DNA of 64,000 nt from Granulicella sp. L46 (GTDB lineage Bacteria; Acidobacteriota; Terriglobia; Terriglobales; Acidobacteriaceae): positions 346,357 to 410,356 of the forward strand of contig NZ_LMUT01000016.1 of the NCBI RefSeq assembly GCF_009765785.1, read 5' to 3'. The position numbers and the translations under genes are program-made. Positions 25,694-33,503 of the stretch are shown in pieces (within the stretch, counting starts at the first letter, position 1; each line of letters begins with the position of its first letter). A model generated the notes under the pieces. The model had not been told where the DNA came from, did no database searches, and was given only the letters and a program-made list of their open reading frames with translations.

Positions 25694-26104
25694 ATGCAAA
25701 GGCTCTTTTCCAGCTTCCCTGAGGGTTGGCCAGGCATCGGCCTCATCTTTCTGCGGCTTACCGTTGCCGTCAATGCAATCGTTTGCGCAATTGACGCGTT
25801 CGCTGGACCCAACAGTCATGCGATTTGCGCTTGGGTCATTGGATCGCTCGCAATGGCTGTTGGAGCGGCAATTTTCGTCGGCTTCCTCACACCCGCTGCA
25901 AGTGCAGTGGCAACGATTAGTTATCTCCTGATAGGCGTTTCGCCGTCTTTGATGACTGAAGCGAACAACCACATCAGTGCGCTAACTGCATTCAATCTGG
26001 CTGCGATATCTGGCGCGCTTGTCTTACTTGGCCCGGGAGCTTTTTCATTTGATGCGCATCTCTTCGGTCGTCGCGAAATCATCATCCCTGATCGCCGCGT
26101 TTGA
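25694..26104 (+). CDS. DoxX-like small membrane protein
   Basis: The protein has 136 residues from ATG 25694, preceded by GAGGAGG at 25681-25687; the frame extends 7 codons further upstream without a better site. It has about four hydrophobic segments, and the C-terminus LLGPGAFSFDAHLFGRREII is the conserved end of DoxX/DoxD-like acidobacterial proteins. DoxX-type proteins are linked to membrane redox or thiol stress, but the exact role is unknown. It is oriented with the preceding two-component pair and might be part of its regulon. Confidence 0.75.
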   Translation: MQRLFSSFPEGWPGIGLIFLRLTVAVNAIVCAIDAFAGPNSHAICAWVIGSLAMAVGAAIFVGFLTPAASAVATISYLLIGVSPSLMTEANNHISALTAFNLAAISGALVLLGPGAFSFDAHLFGRREIIIPDRRV

Positions 26105-26370
26105 CTCGTCGATGATCCTCAGGAAATTTCCGAACTTCATCGAGATTGAACGCAACCAGTGGTCCCCATGCCTAGGAATCAAATCCCTAAATAGTGGTAT
26201 CCGATACCCATCCGTCGCCAGCGTTGAAAATACCTTCCTTCGCGGGATGCAATCGTCCGAGTCTTCCTTCATAGTCACTTTAGCAGTATCGAGCACGGAA
26301 GACGAATCAGAGAATTGCGAATCGTCGGTTCTCTGAATCGGATGAAGCTTCAATTGGAGGTTCAGTTTTC

Positions 26371-26751
26371 GTGATGTTCCATTTGGATTATCTTTCTTGT
26401 CTCTTCACCATCCTAGCGACAATACTGCTCGCGCGAAAATCTTGGATCGGATTCCCCGTCGCAATAGCCAACAGCTTGATCGTCTGTGTAATTGCATTGC
26501 GAACATCACAGCTTGGCTTTAATTCCGCGAAGCTGTTTTGCATTGGCGTATTCGCGTTCAGCGTGCGGTCGTGGCTCAAGGAACGAACCAATCCAAGTCG
26601 AGATCAGGCGCAGCGACAGAGATCGCTAGTCGTACCTACACCTAAGGGTGCGCCTCAAAAACAGCTGCCATCGTCACACTGCAGATCATCAATCCTAAAG
26701 TTAACGTCTACAACTAAGATTGGGCTTCCGGAGGAACACAATGCGTGCTGA
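26371..26751 (+). CDS. Small inner-membrane protein of unknown function
   Basis: The protein has 126 residues from GTG 26371 (ATG 26374 also fits), preceded by TTGGAGG. The first ~75 residues contain three hydrophobic stretches (LSCLFTILATILLA, GFPVAIANSLIVCVIAL, LFCIGVFAFSVRSWL) in a PnuC-like or unknown membrane arrangement. The last ~50 residues are basic and polar, probably cytoplasmic. No function can be assigned. It overlaps the next gene by 11 bases. Confidence 0.55.
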   Translation: MMFHLDYLSCLFTILATILLARKSWIGFPVAIANSLIVCVIALRTSQLGFNSAKLFCIGVFAFSVRSWLKERTNPSRDQAQRQRSLVVPTPKGAPQKQLPSSHCRSSILKLTSTTKIGLPEEHNAC

Positions 26752-26956
26752 CTTAACATTTATGGCTCTCGGCTATGAACCGAATCGCTATTTACTCGCT
26801 CGGCTGATAGCGAAGGCAACCCGCAAACTGCATCGCCCTAACACCCGGGTGCAGGATACGATGAACGACGTGTTCGAGCGGTTCGGCTGCTCAAAACCAA
26901 GAGCAGACCGCGGTGCTGCGGAGGCGGCCAGCAGTTCGGAAGGCCATGCTGCATGA
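26741..26956 (+). CDS. Small conserved acidobacterial protein (RADLTF...ATRKLHRPNTR family)
   Basis: The protein has 71 residues from ATG 26741, preceded by GGAGGAA, an excellent ribosome binding site that decides the start. The core MRADLTFMALGYEPNRYLLA and ATRKLHRPNTRVQDT resembles a small family I associate with Acidobacteria. Residues are basic and helical. It resembles RNA polymerase omega subunit only in size, and I see no firm match. A regulatory or polymerase-linked role is a guess. It is followed by the sigma-like gene at 27015. Confidence 0.6.
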   Translation: MRADLTFMALGYEPNRYLLARLIAKATRKLHRPNTRVQDTMNDVFERFGCSKPRADRGAAEAASSSEGHAA

Positions 26957-27014
26957 CGCCCCCGCAGTTAATTAGATTTCAGCCCTCCCCCTTACGAAGC
27001 TAGGAGTAACAACC

Positions 27015-27506
27015 ATGGCAACTTCATTCACATCTGTATCATTTGCCCCATCACCGAAAAGCGCATCATGGTGCTTCTTACTGCTCGAGCATCTGGATGA
27101 GTTCGCGATGCTGGCATGGTATCTCGTAGCAGATGGCAAGCTCGTCGAAGATACATTCGCGCGCACGATAGTGAAGCTCGATATGACTGCATTTGAATCT
27201 TCCATGCCAACACTCACTTACAGTCAGGCTCGAGACGTTCTCATCACCCAATCGATTGCTGTACTGTCAGACGCGCGAAGAGAGGAAGATGAGAACCAGT
27301 TTTTTCAGCCGAGTTCGACTGGTAGCTTGCCCGATCTCCCCCGCCTGGCATTCATACTGAGATTGATCATCCGTTCGTCTGAAACAGAAGTTGCGAAGTT
27401 TCTCGGTGTATCTCCATCTGAGGTGCAAGGGCTTGTCATGGATGAGATTGACCGTCTTAGCTCAGTTCCGCCTCTCTCCGTATCGGCAGTTTGTTATGAC
27501 GCATAG
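27015..27506 (+). CDS. Small protein with sigma-factor region-4-like HTH
   Basis: The protein has 163 residues; TAGGAG sits 9 bases before ATG 27015. The middle, DLPRLAFILRLIIRSSETEV followed by AKFLGVSPSEVQGLVMDEID, has the layout of a sigma-70 region 4 helix-turn-helix (a helix, '(E/T)VA..LG.S..EV..L...'), but no region 2 is present. It may bind DNA as an anti-sigma partner or be a degenerate ECF-like protein. The co-directional small genes upstream suggest a local regulatory set of unknown role. Confidence 0.6.
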   Translation: MATSFTSVSFAPSPKSASWCFLLLEHLDEFAMLAWYLVADGKLVEDTFARTIVKLDMTAFESSMPTLTYSQARDVLITQSIAVLSDARREEDENQFFQPSSTGSLPDLPRLAFILRLIIRSSETEVAKFLGVSPSEVQGLVMDEIDRLSSVPPLSVSAVCYDA

Positions 27507-27711
27507 GTGGCCTTTAGTTTCGGACGCACCATGAATAGGTACAAAGATCTGCGAATTTCATGGCGGCCCAGCCATGGGTGCGATTGCAAGAGTGCTTGTA
27601 GCCGATCGTCCTGCTGAGCTGGCCACCGTATAGCACGATTGCAGGTATTCGACGCAGTCAACAATTTCAAAGAAGTGAAAGAAAAGACAGATAGAACCAT
27701 CAACTCCTGGT

Positions 27712-27807
27712 CTCGAACGATGGTATGCCGCACGAGCCGGGAACCACACCCTCGAAGTCGCAGGCGCCAGTCATTCGATCTATGTCTCCAAATCACAAGG
27801 AGAAACG
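27712..27807 (+). pseudogene. Alpha/beta hydrolase C-terminal remnant
   Basis: In frame 1 the codons just before the histidine kinase read WYAARAGNHTLEVAGASHSI followed by YVSK. This is the C-terminal strand and His-bearing loop of alpha/beta hydrolases ('A..RAG..T.EV.GASH..Y.S'). No nucleophile elbow (GxSxG) is found upstream; a TGA closes the frame at 27676. The remnant runs in frame into the kinase start codon, so its decay may have created the present kinase 5' end. Confidence 0.55.
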
Positions 27808-28776
27808 GTGAGTACACACCCTGGGAAAACAGAGAGTTCAGGCCGAGGCAATATCCTTATGTTTGATAAGTGCGTTGATCTGGATCTGCGAAAGGAGCCG
27901 CAGCGGCCTGCGTCACGTCAACTAATAGAGACAGAGAGGATGTCGACAATCGGCAGGATGGCATGCTCGATATCCCACGATATGCGCCACTCGCTCACGG
28001 CCATCTATGCGAACGCCGAGTTCCTCGAGCGCGACGATATATGTGCGTGCGTACGGGCTGAGCTGCTGCTCGAAATTCAAGAAGCGGTGCTCGCGATGAC
28101 AGAGCGTATTGAATCATTGCTGCAATTCGGTAGTAGCGGACGGAAAAGCCCGCTTGTCCGTGTACGTGTTTCCCAGGTTGTTGAGAAAGCCGTTGCGGCA
28201 GTGAAGTTTCATCCAGACGGGCGGAACGTGTCCATCATAGTCGGCAAGTTCCCGCCGACGGAAGCAGACATCGATGCGAGGAACCTTGAAAGTGCCATAT
28301 ACAACTTGCTGCTCAATGCCTGCCAAGCTGCGGCATGCTCGACTCACGTGCCTGAGGTGAAGGTCCATTTTACGGAAGTCGATGAACGGATCTACCTCAC
28401 AATTCTAGACAATGGCCCTGGCATACCTGTCTCGGTCCGAAGGACGTTGTTCGATCCGTTCGTGACGGCAGGAAAACCCAACGGAACAGGCTTGGGACTC
28501 ACCTTTGCTCGTCGAATAGCTGAAGAACACGGCGGTAGCGTCTGCCTCGAAGAATCGAATCGAGAGAGAACGGTATTCACACTGAGTCTTACGAAGAATA
28601 GATTGTTACCTTTAAATGATCTGATTGCCGTAGCGCCTGCTCTCTCCGATGAGAGGATCGTCGGTTCCTTCCGGGGAATAGAGTCTGGCATCGACGAACT
28701 CGACGGGATGGTTACCTCGCCCTCAAGCGGTGAACACGGGTACAAATCGGAGGCTGTTATCTGCGGAGAGGAATAG
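27808..28776 (+). CDS. Orphan soluble sensor histidine kinase
   Basis: The protein has 322 residues from GTG 27808, chosen because AAGGAG lies 7 bases before it; ATG 27859 is the alternative. There is no transmembrane or input domain. HisKA is at about residues 45-110 with TIGRMACSISHDMRHSLTAI (phospho-His in SHD), and the HATPase has NLLLNACQAA, LDNGPGIP and GTGLGLTFARRIAEEHGG. The kinase core closely resembles that of the membrane kinase at 61622 (same SHD.RH.LAAIYAN.EFL block). The extra ~50 C-terminal residues are unrecognised. No response regulator is adjacent, so it may phosphorylate a regulator encoded elsewhere, such as the one at 60844. Confidence 0.85.
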   Translation: MSTHPGKTESSGRGNILMFDKCVDLDLRKEPQRPASRQLIETERMSTIGRMACSISHDMRHSLTAIYANAEFLERDDICACVRAELLLEIQEAVLAMTERIESLLQFGSSGRKSPLVRVRVSQVVEKAVAAVKFHPDGRNVSIIVGKFPPTEADIDARNLESAIYNLLLNACQAAACSTHVPEVKVHFTEVDERIYLTILDNGPGIPVSVRRTLFDPFVTAGKPNGTGLGLTFARRIAEEHGGSVCLEESNRERTVFTLSLTKNRLLPLNDLIAVAPALSDERIVGSFRGIESGIDELDGMVTSPSSGEHGYKSEAVICGEE

Positions 28777-29114
28777 CTCCCGGCTGATCCAAAGGAAGAA
28801 CGTCTTGATCAACTCAATACCGGACTCTGATTACGGTTGAGAATGAATTGGCAGCGGCGGCCTCGGCATCACGGCCGAACCAAGGTCCTCGAGGTAGCGT
28901 GGCCGAGGACATTATTGTACCGAGTTTCGCGCCTACGAAGACGCGAAGAGAACAGTGCTTTAGGTGGCCCTTCCGTCTCATTGATGTCGGCATTGAGATC
29001 GAAACAGGCCTGTTGTTCGACAGTGTTTGAGGTCATCGCTCGTCACCTACATTGCGTTCACCATGTTATTTTCGGGCGATAACACAGTGTGTGTCCGGAC
29101 CGCTCAACAAAGTC
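28777..29114. other. Region without recognisable gene
   Basis: Open frames here (for example plus 28837-29082) are arginine- and serine-rich shadows. No motifs, repeats or RNA structure could be supported. It ends at the IS30 remnant. Confidence 0.4.
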
Positions 29115-29646
29115 GCGGGCTAACTTCGAGGAGGACTTTCCCTCCACGGAGCGTGTGCGCTACAGCTTCCTTGATGGCCGACAGTGGATAGATTGCAGCG
29201 ATCGGAGCGTGAAAGCGGCCCGCGGCTATTAGCGCTGACGTCTTGGTGGAACGACATTCGCGTTTTGTCATCCTGGTTAAAACGCAGAGCAAAGATACAG
29301 CAACCGTCGTCGCCGCGCTGAGCCGGCAGGTTCGTGAACTCCCCGCGTCTTTGCGGCGCTCGCTGACCTGGGACCGCGGACTGGAGATGGCCAAACACAA
29401 AAGCTTCACCATAGCTACGAAGGTGAACGTCTACTTTTGCGATCCGCAGAGCCCCTGGCAGCGCGGTACAAACGAAACATCAACGGGCTACTGCGACAGT
29501 ACTTCCTCAAGAAAACCTACTTGTCCGGCTACTTCCAGGCCCACCTCGACAAAGTGGCACTGCAACTCAATCAACGCCCGAGGAAAACTTTGGGCTTTGA
29601 AGCTCCTGCTAGTAAACTCCAAGCCAGCGTTGCATCGACCCGTTGA
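29115..29646 (+). pseudogene. IS30-family transposase, frameshifted remnant
   Basis: The plus strand encodes LVERHSRFVILVKTQSKDTA and LTWDRGLEMAKHKSF, typical of the IS30 DDE core, then CDPQSPWQRGTNE in the same frame. The continuation, NINGLLRQYFLKKTYLSGYF then KVALQLNQRPRKTLGF, is in another frame, so a frameshift near 29460-29480 kills the gene. The N-terminal HTH is missing. The GH115 gene lies just beyond it. Confidence 0.85.
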
Positions 29647-29738
29647 GATCGCCAGACTTTGCGGGAACTTCGGGCAGGTAGCTTTGGAAGACGCCGTTTT
29701 TCAAGCACCAGGAAGGAACGTATGGACACGTTAAGAGC

Positions 29739-32447
29739 TCAACGTTGGCTGAACGCCGCCGCAGCGACAGCATCGTGTGGGCTTTCGGGGGGCCCAAAGT
29801 AGCTGGGTCTGAGTTGGCCGTGCGCGATGATTACGCTCTCCAGGACGACGGCAGGGTCTACCGCCCAAATATGCAGCGTATGCTCGCCGGGCTCCGAGAT
29901 CGGGAGTGGGACCTCGACATTTCTGGCGTCGTCGCTGACAGCAATGTCCCAGTCAAGATTGGTGTTGTGCTCCAGGGTGTCGATCACTTGGCGCGGTCCA
30001 TCGTCGAAGGAGATGGCCACGCGAAGCCCGCGACCCGGAACGAAGTTCAGGGTCGGGGCTAAACGCAAGTGCAGCGTGAGGTCTTTCGTGTCATATAGGT
30101 ACACGCTGTAGCTCAGGCTCGCGGGTGAGTGGATATCACTCGACGCATCGACAGGAAATACAGTCATAGCGGACTTGCCCTCGCCGTAAGCTGGCAGATC
30201 TACCCAGTGCGCTTCCGCGGAGTTGAGAGCTCCGCCAGTGCGCGCGGATGTGTCGGCTGCTTCTATGGCCACGACGTTGTCCTGCTCGACGAAGCCTTTG
30301 AAGTCATCGGGCGGCGGCTGACCGGAAGCCTGGACCAGTTGAGCGTTGTGCAGGAATCCGAGTAAACGGCTGGAAGGTTCGTTCGGAGTGATGTGCAATT
30401 CGTGACCCCCCGGCTGAAGCTCAGTGACAGCGGGCATGGCGTTGGCGGGAGGCTCGTTCCAGTACGTGTAGCCGATGTGGGTTTGATCCATCATGTGGTC
30501 CCACTTTCCACCCAGGAGTTGATGGTTGTATTCGTCGGTTAGCTGCTTGTCCAAAGTGAAGCGACGCTCTACCTCGGACTTGTACTCGTTGGTCTTCATA
30601 TCGCCCAGGCGTGAGCTGAAGGCATTGCGGCCGGCAGCGATGTACATGAGCGCGACATTGCCGCTGGCATCCACCGGGTATTTGACCAATTCGAAAAAGC
30701 TTGCCTGTTCGTCGGCGGGCAGTTCCTTCGCGAGAGCGTCGGTTCGCTGGATCAGACCATTCCACTCGGCCGCCACACGATCGGCCTCGTTGTAGTTCGT
30801 GATGGAGAATGTGTTCGGATCCAGTAGTTCGGGTTTACGGGCGCTGTTCAGGCGAGTGTATCCCTCGACGATGGAAGCAATATCCTCGGCATGATCTGAA
30901 CCAAATTCGCGCTTAGCCCAATCCACGGTAAATTGATGCAGGTTGTCCTGATTCCAGCGTGCCGGTGTGCGGGCATAGTCGAGAAAGAACTCGATGGGGA
31001 ATTCCATCGGTTTCAGATCCCCGACATTCACAATCCAGATGCGATCCGCACCGTAGGTTAGCGCGATGTGCATCTGCTCCCAGATCTTGGGAACATAGTT
31101 GGTGTTAAGCCATTTGTAGGAGCGAGGCCCTCCCACATAATCGAAGTGATAGTAGATACCGGTCCCACCCGAACGCTTTCTCTCCTCTGACGTTGGGACA
31201 CGGCGCAGGTCGCCCCAGTTATCGTCCGACCAGAGCAGGGTTACATCGTCGGGCACCCGCATGCCTTTCTCGTAGTAATCCTGCACCTCCTTATACAGTG
31301 CCCAGAGCTGGGGGACCTTTGTGATATCCGAATTCACTGTCTCTTTCAGGATCTCGCGCTGTTTGGTGACGATGGTTTCGAGCTGCTGACTGCCCGCCGC
31401 GGCGGACATCGGAGTGTCGCCCAAACCACGCATCCCGACGGTCACGATCTGCTCATAGTTCTTATTGCGGATCATTCCCTCGCGCCAATATTCGTCAATC
31501 TGTTTTGAATTGGTTGAATAGTTCCAGGGACCATGATTCGGATTCTGAGTCCATTCTTTCTCGGCGCGCATCATCGGTTCTTCATGCGATGTACCCATCA
31601 CGATGCCATATTCATCCGCGAGCCGAGTGTTCTCGGGATCATCCGTAGCGAAGGCGTTGTTCCACATCGCCGGCCAAAGGAAATTCGCCTTGAGCCTCAG
31701 TAGAAGCTCAAACACCTTCGTGTAAAACTTGGAATTCATCCCGCCGAACTTTTCACTTGTCCACCCGGACAGCGCAGGCGCCTCGTCATTGAGGAAGATG
31801 CCGCGGTATTTCACCGCAGGCTCAGGTTGCAGGTGTCTACCGGGATTGACGATCAAGGTGTCGTGGTGCGGAATGCGGACGTCTGCCCACCAATACCAGG
31901 GCGAAACCCCGATTTGTTCGGAGAGATCATACGTGGCGTAGATGGTGCCGCGCTTGTCTGCTCCAGCGAGAACGAGCGCGCGGCTTATACCGGGAAATGG
32001 ATTCCCTACGATAGTGGTTACTGCAGATTCCCAGTGGCCCGCAACGCCGGAGGCGTCCAGCTTGTGGCGGCGAATGAGATCGTCGATCAACGGGCTATGG
32101 CCGATAGTGCCCAGGATGATCGGGGTGGTCTTACCCGCATCGCCCACCGCGTTGAGAACGACCGGAGTTTCTCCTGAAACGCGTTGAATATCGTCGCGAA
32201 GGTCCCCCGCAACCCGCACCACGCCAGGCCAGTCGTCCTTGCTGACTAGAATCGGTGTCGCTTTCCCATGGCTGACAATCGGAAAACCTGGAGAGTTGGC
32301 AGTGAATGCGACATACGGCTGCTCCCCGATGCTCTGGGTACGGCTCACACCCACAAAGAACATAAAGAAGATAAAAAGCGCTTCCAACCTAACAACTTGC
32401 TTCACTCCGAGTACACCCCTAATGTCCGGATGAGAAAGAACAAACAC
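29739..32447 (-). CDS. GH115-family alpha-1,2-glucuronidase
   Basis: The protein has 902 residues, and a start at GTG 32405 would give a better-placed signal peptide (LEALFIFFMFFVGVS). It matches glycoside hydrolase family 115: VAGDLRDDIQRVSGE near the N-terminus, GADKRGTIYATYDLSEQIGV, KYRGIFLNDEAPALSGWTSE, and LKANFLWPAMWNNAF, followed by the MGTSHEEPM and LLWSDDNWGDLRR blocks. The C-terminal ~250 residues form beta domains including a DLTLHLRLAPTLNFVPGRG region. GH115 enzymes remove (4-O-methyl-)glucuronic acid from xylan side chains. It should be secreted or periplasmic and points to hemicellulose use. The gene stands alone between remnants. Confidence 0.92.
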   Translation of the reverse strand: MFVLSHPDIRGVLGVKQVVRLEALFIFFMFFVGVSRTQSIGEQPYVAFTANSPGFPIVSHGKATPILVSKDDWPGVVRVAGDLRDDIQRVSGETPVVLNAVGDAGKTTPIILGTIGHSPLIDDLIRRHKLDASGVAGHWESAVTTIVGNPFPGISRALVLAGADKRGTIYATYDLSEQIGVSPWYWWADVRIPHHDTLIVNPGRHLQPEPAVKYRGIFLNDEAPALSGWTSEKFGGMNSKFYTKVFELLLRLKANFLWPAMWNNAFATDDPENTRLADEYGIVMGTSHEEPMMRAEKEWTQNPNHGPWNYSTNSKQIDEYWREGMIRNKNYEQIVTVGMRGLGDTPMSAAAGSQQLETIVTKQREILKETVNSDITKVPQLWALYKEVQDYYEKGMRVPDDVTLLWSDDNWGDLRRVPTSEERKRSGGTGIYYHFDYVGGPRSYKWLNTNYVPKIWEQMHIALTYGADRIWIVNVGDLKPMEFPIEFFLDYARTPARWNQDNLHQFTVDWAKREFGSDHAEDIASIVEGYTRLNSARKPELLDPNTFSITNYNEADRVAAEWNGLIQRTDALAKELPADEQASFFELVKYPVDASGNVALMYIAAGRNAFSSRLGDMKTNEYKSEVERRFTLDKQLTDEYNHQLLGGKWDHMMDQTHIGYTYWNEPPANAMPAVTELQPGGHELHITPNEPSSRLLGFLHNAQLVQASGQPPPDDFKGFVEQDNVVAIEAADTSARTGGALNSAEAHWVDLPAYGEGKSAMTVFPVDASSDIHSPASLSYSVYLYDTKDLTLHLRLAPTLNFVPGRGLRVAISFDDGPRQVIDTLEHNTNLDWDIAVSDDARNVEVPLPISEPGEHTLHIWAVDPAVVLESVIIAHGQLRPSYFGPPESPHDAVAAAAFSQR

Positions 32448-32484
32448 TCATCTCATATGCCCACTCCAAACCCATTAGAAATCT

Positions 32485-32887
32485 AGTCGCGAGCTATAAC
32501 CAAGGCGTGTGTCATCGGACCATTTGTCCACGCCCACCAAGAATACGGCTATGGACGGAAAGTTTTGGAGCTGAGAATACGGCTGGTCGGACAAATACTA
32601 GAAATCCCCCCGATAACCAGGGAATCGGGGAGATTCGCACTCCAGGCTGCGCTGTTCCTGGTTGGTGCGTAGAACATGAGGTGAGGGCCATTGTGGCCGT
32701 CGTTATCGGTAAGATAGGACGGATTCGCCACCATGTAGGACACGGCACCCGGCTCAAGAGCGGGCAATTCTTTCCTCTCGAATGCCGCCTTGATTGTGGC
32801 GATGACTCGACCTTGGAATGGCCGGCCAGGATTCATTCGGTGCGTTTGTAGGCATACGGAGGGCGTCTGGAGCGGCGCGGCGGCCAA
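32485..32887 (-). pseudogene. Conserved acidobacterial hypothetical protein, frameshifted
   Basis: Minus-strand codons read FERKELPALEPGAVSYMVAN, YLTDNDGHNGPHLMFYAP and WSANLPDS, a block I associate with a common acidobacterial protein family. The expected ending, VFLVGVDKWSDDT, occurs in a different frame after a stop at about 32549-32551. The N-terminal part is missing. It is a dead copy. Confidence 0.6.
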
Positions 32888-32969
32888 GGGCGGTTTCCGC
32901 GTTGCAATGCATGGTCACAGCGAGTGGTTCCTTAGCAAGTCGCTTATAATGAACGATATATGCGGCCTT

Positions 32970-33115
32970 GAGCTCTCGCGGTCCGTCATCTCGTTAGGTG
33001 CAACGTCGCCGTAAATATTCATCGTGGTTCTGATGTGGCACATCACCTTCTGTTGCACGGCTACGGTGGTGCCCAGGCGGCCAGCCACAAGCGGAAGGTG
33101 TGTGTCCCAAGGTGG
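32970..33115 (-). pseudogene. Tyrosine recombinase (integrase) C-terminal remnant
   Basis: The minus strand encodes LVAGRLGTTVAVQQKVMCH and IRTTMNIYGDVAPNEM, the end of a phage-type tyrosine integrase ('...LG...VQ..LGH.....T..IY'), which contains the catalytic tyrosine in NIYGD. The upstream catalytic Arg-His-x-x-Arg region is not found. The fragment shows that an integrative element once ended near here. Confidence 0.75.
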
Positions 33116-33413
33116 CAGCAACCGTGGCCCGCTCAAGCTCACAGCAGCCCCCGTATATGAGCGGGGAAGCCTGCCTGGCCTGATGGGGATTGCGATTATC
33201 CAGTCATTGGCCCCAAGAACGTGGCGCGGTGCTTTGTCGATTTCGGGCTTTGGAGCAATTCCGGTGTGAGTCGAAAATCCGTGCGGAACCTTCGGTATTA
33301 ACATCGACTACACGTTGATATACCACGCCACGTCGAATGCTCAACCGAGACCCCAATTGATCTATTCGTACCCTTTTTACGTGTCATGCCCTCTGGATCT
33401 CGTGTAGAAAGAG

Positions 33414-33466
33414 TGACAAAGTGTGGACAAGGCGGTGACAAGCGCGCGTTCAACCGTCCGTAGACT
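33414..33466 (+). promoter_or_regulatory. Pho-box-like triple direct repeat and -10 before the TonB receptor
   Basis: TGACAA (33414), GGACAA (33425) and TGACAA (33436) are spaced by exactly 11 bp. A -10-like TAGACT (33461-33466) lies 19 bases after the last repeat. No normal -35 is needed if an OmpR/PhoB-type regulator binds the repeats. The same arrangement occurs before the ABC transporter at 42630. Confidence 0.65.
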
Positions 33467-33503
33467 TTGATGGACAACGAAAATTTCCAATCAAAAGGTA
33501 TAC

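Noticed and set aside
26045-26353. A 102-codon minus-strand frame in a gap
   Set aside because: The plus strand has a frame of equal length over the same DNA and neither has recognisable motifs, so the gap at 26105-26370 is left empty.
32915-33304. A functional tyrosine recombinase gene on the minus strand
   Set aside because: Only the C-terminal end is recognisable. The catalytic Arg region is not present in the frame, so it was called a remnant.
33414-33466. Sigma-54 promoter at the TGACAA repeats
   Set aside because: There is no GG-N10-GC (-24/-12) element. The 11-bp direct repeat period fits an OmpR/PhoB-type site better.
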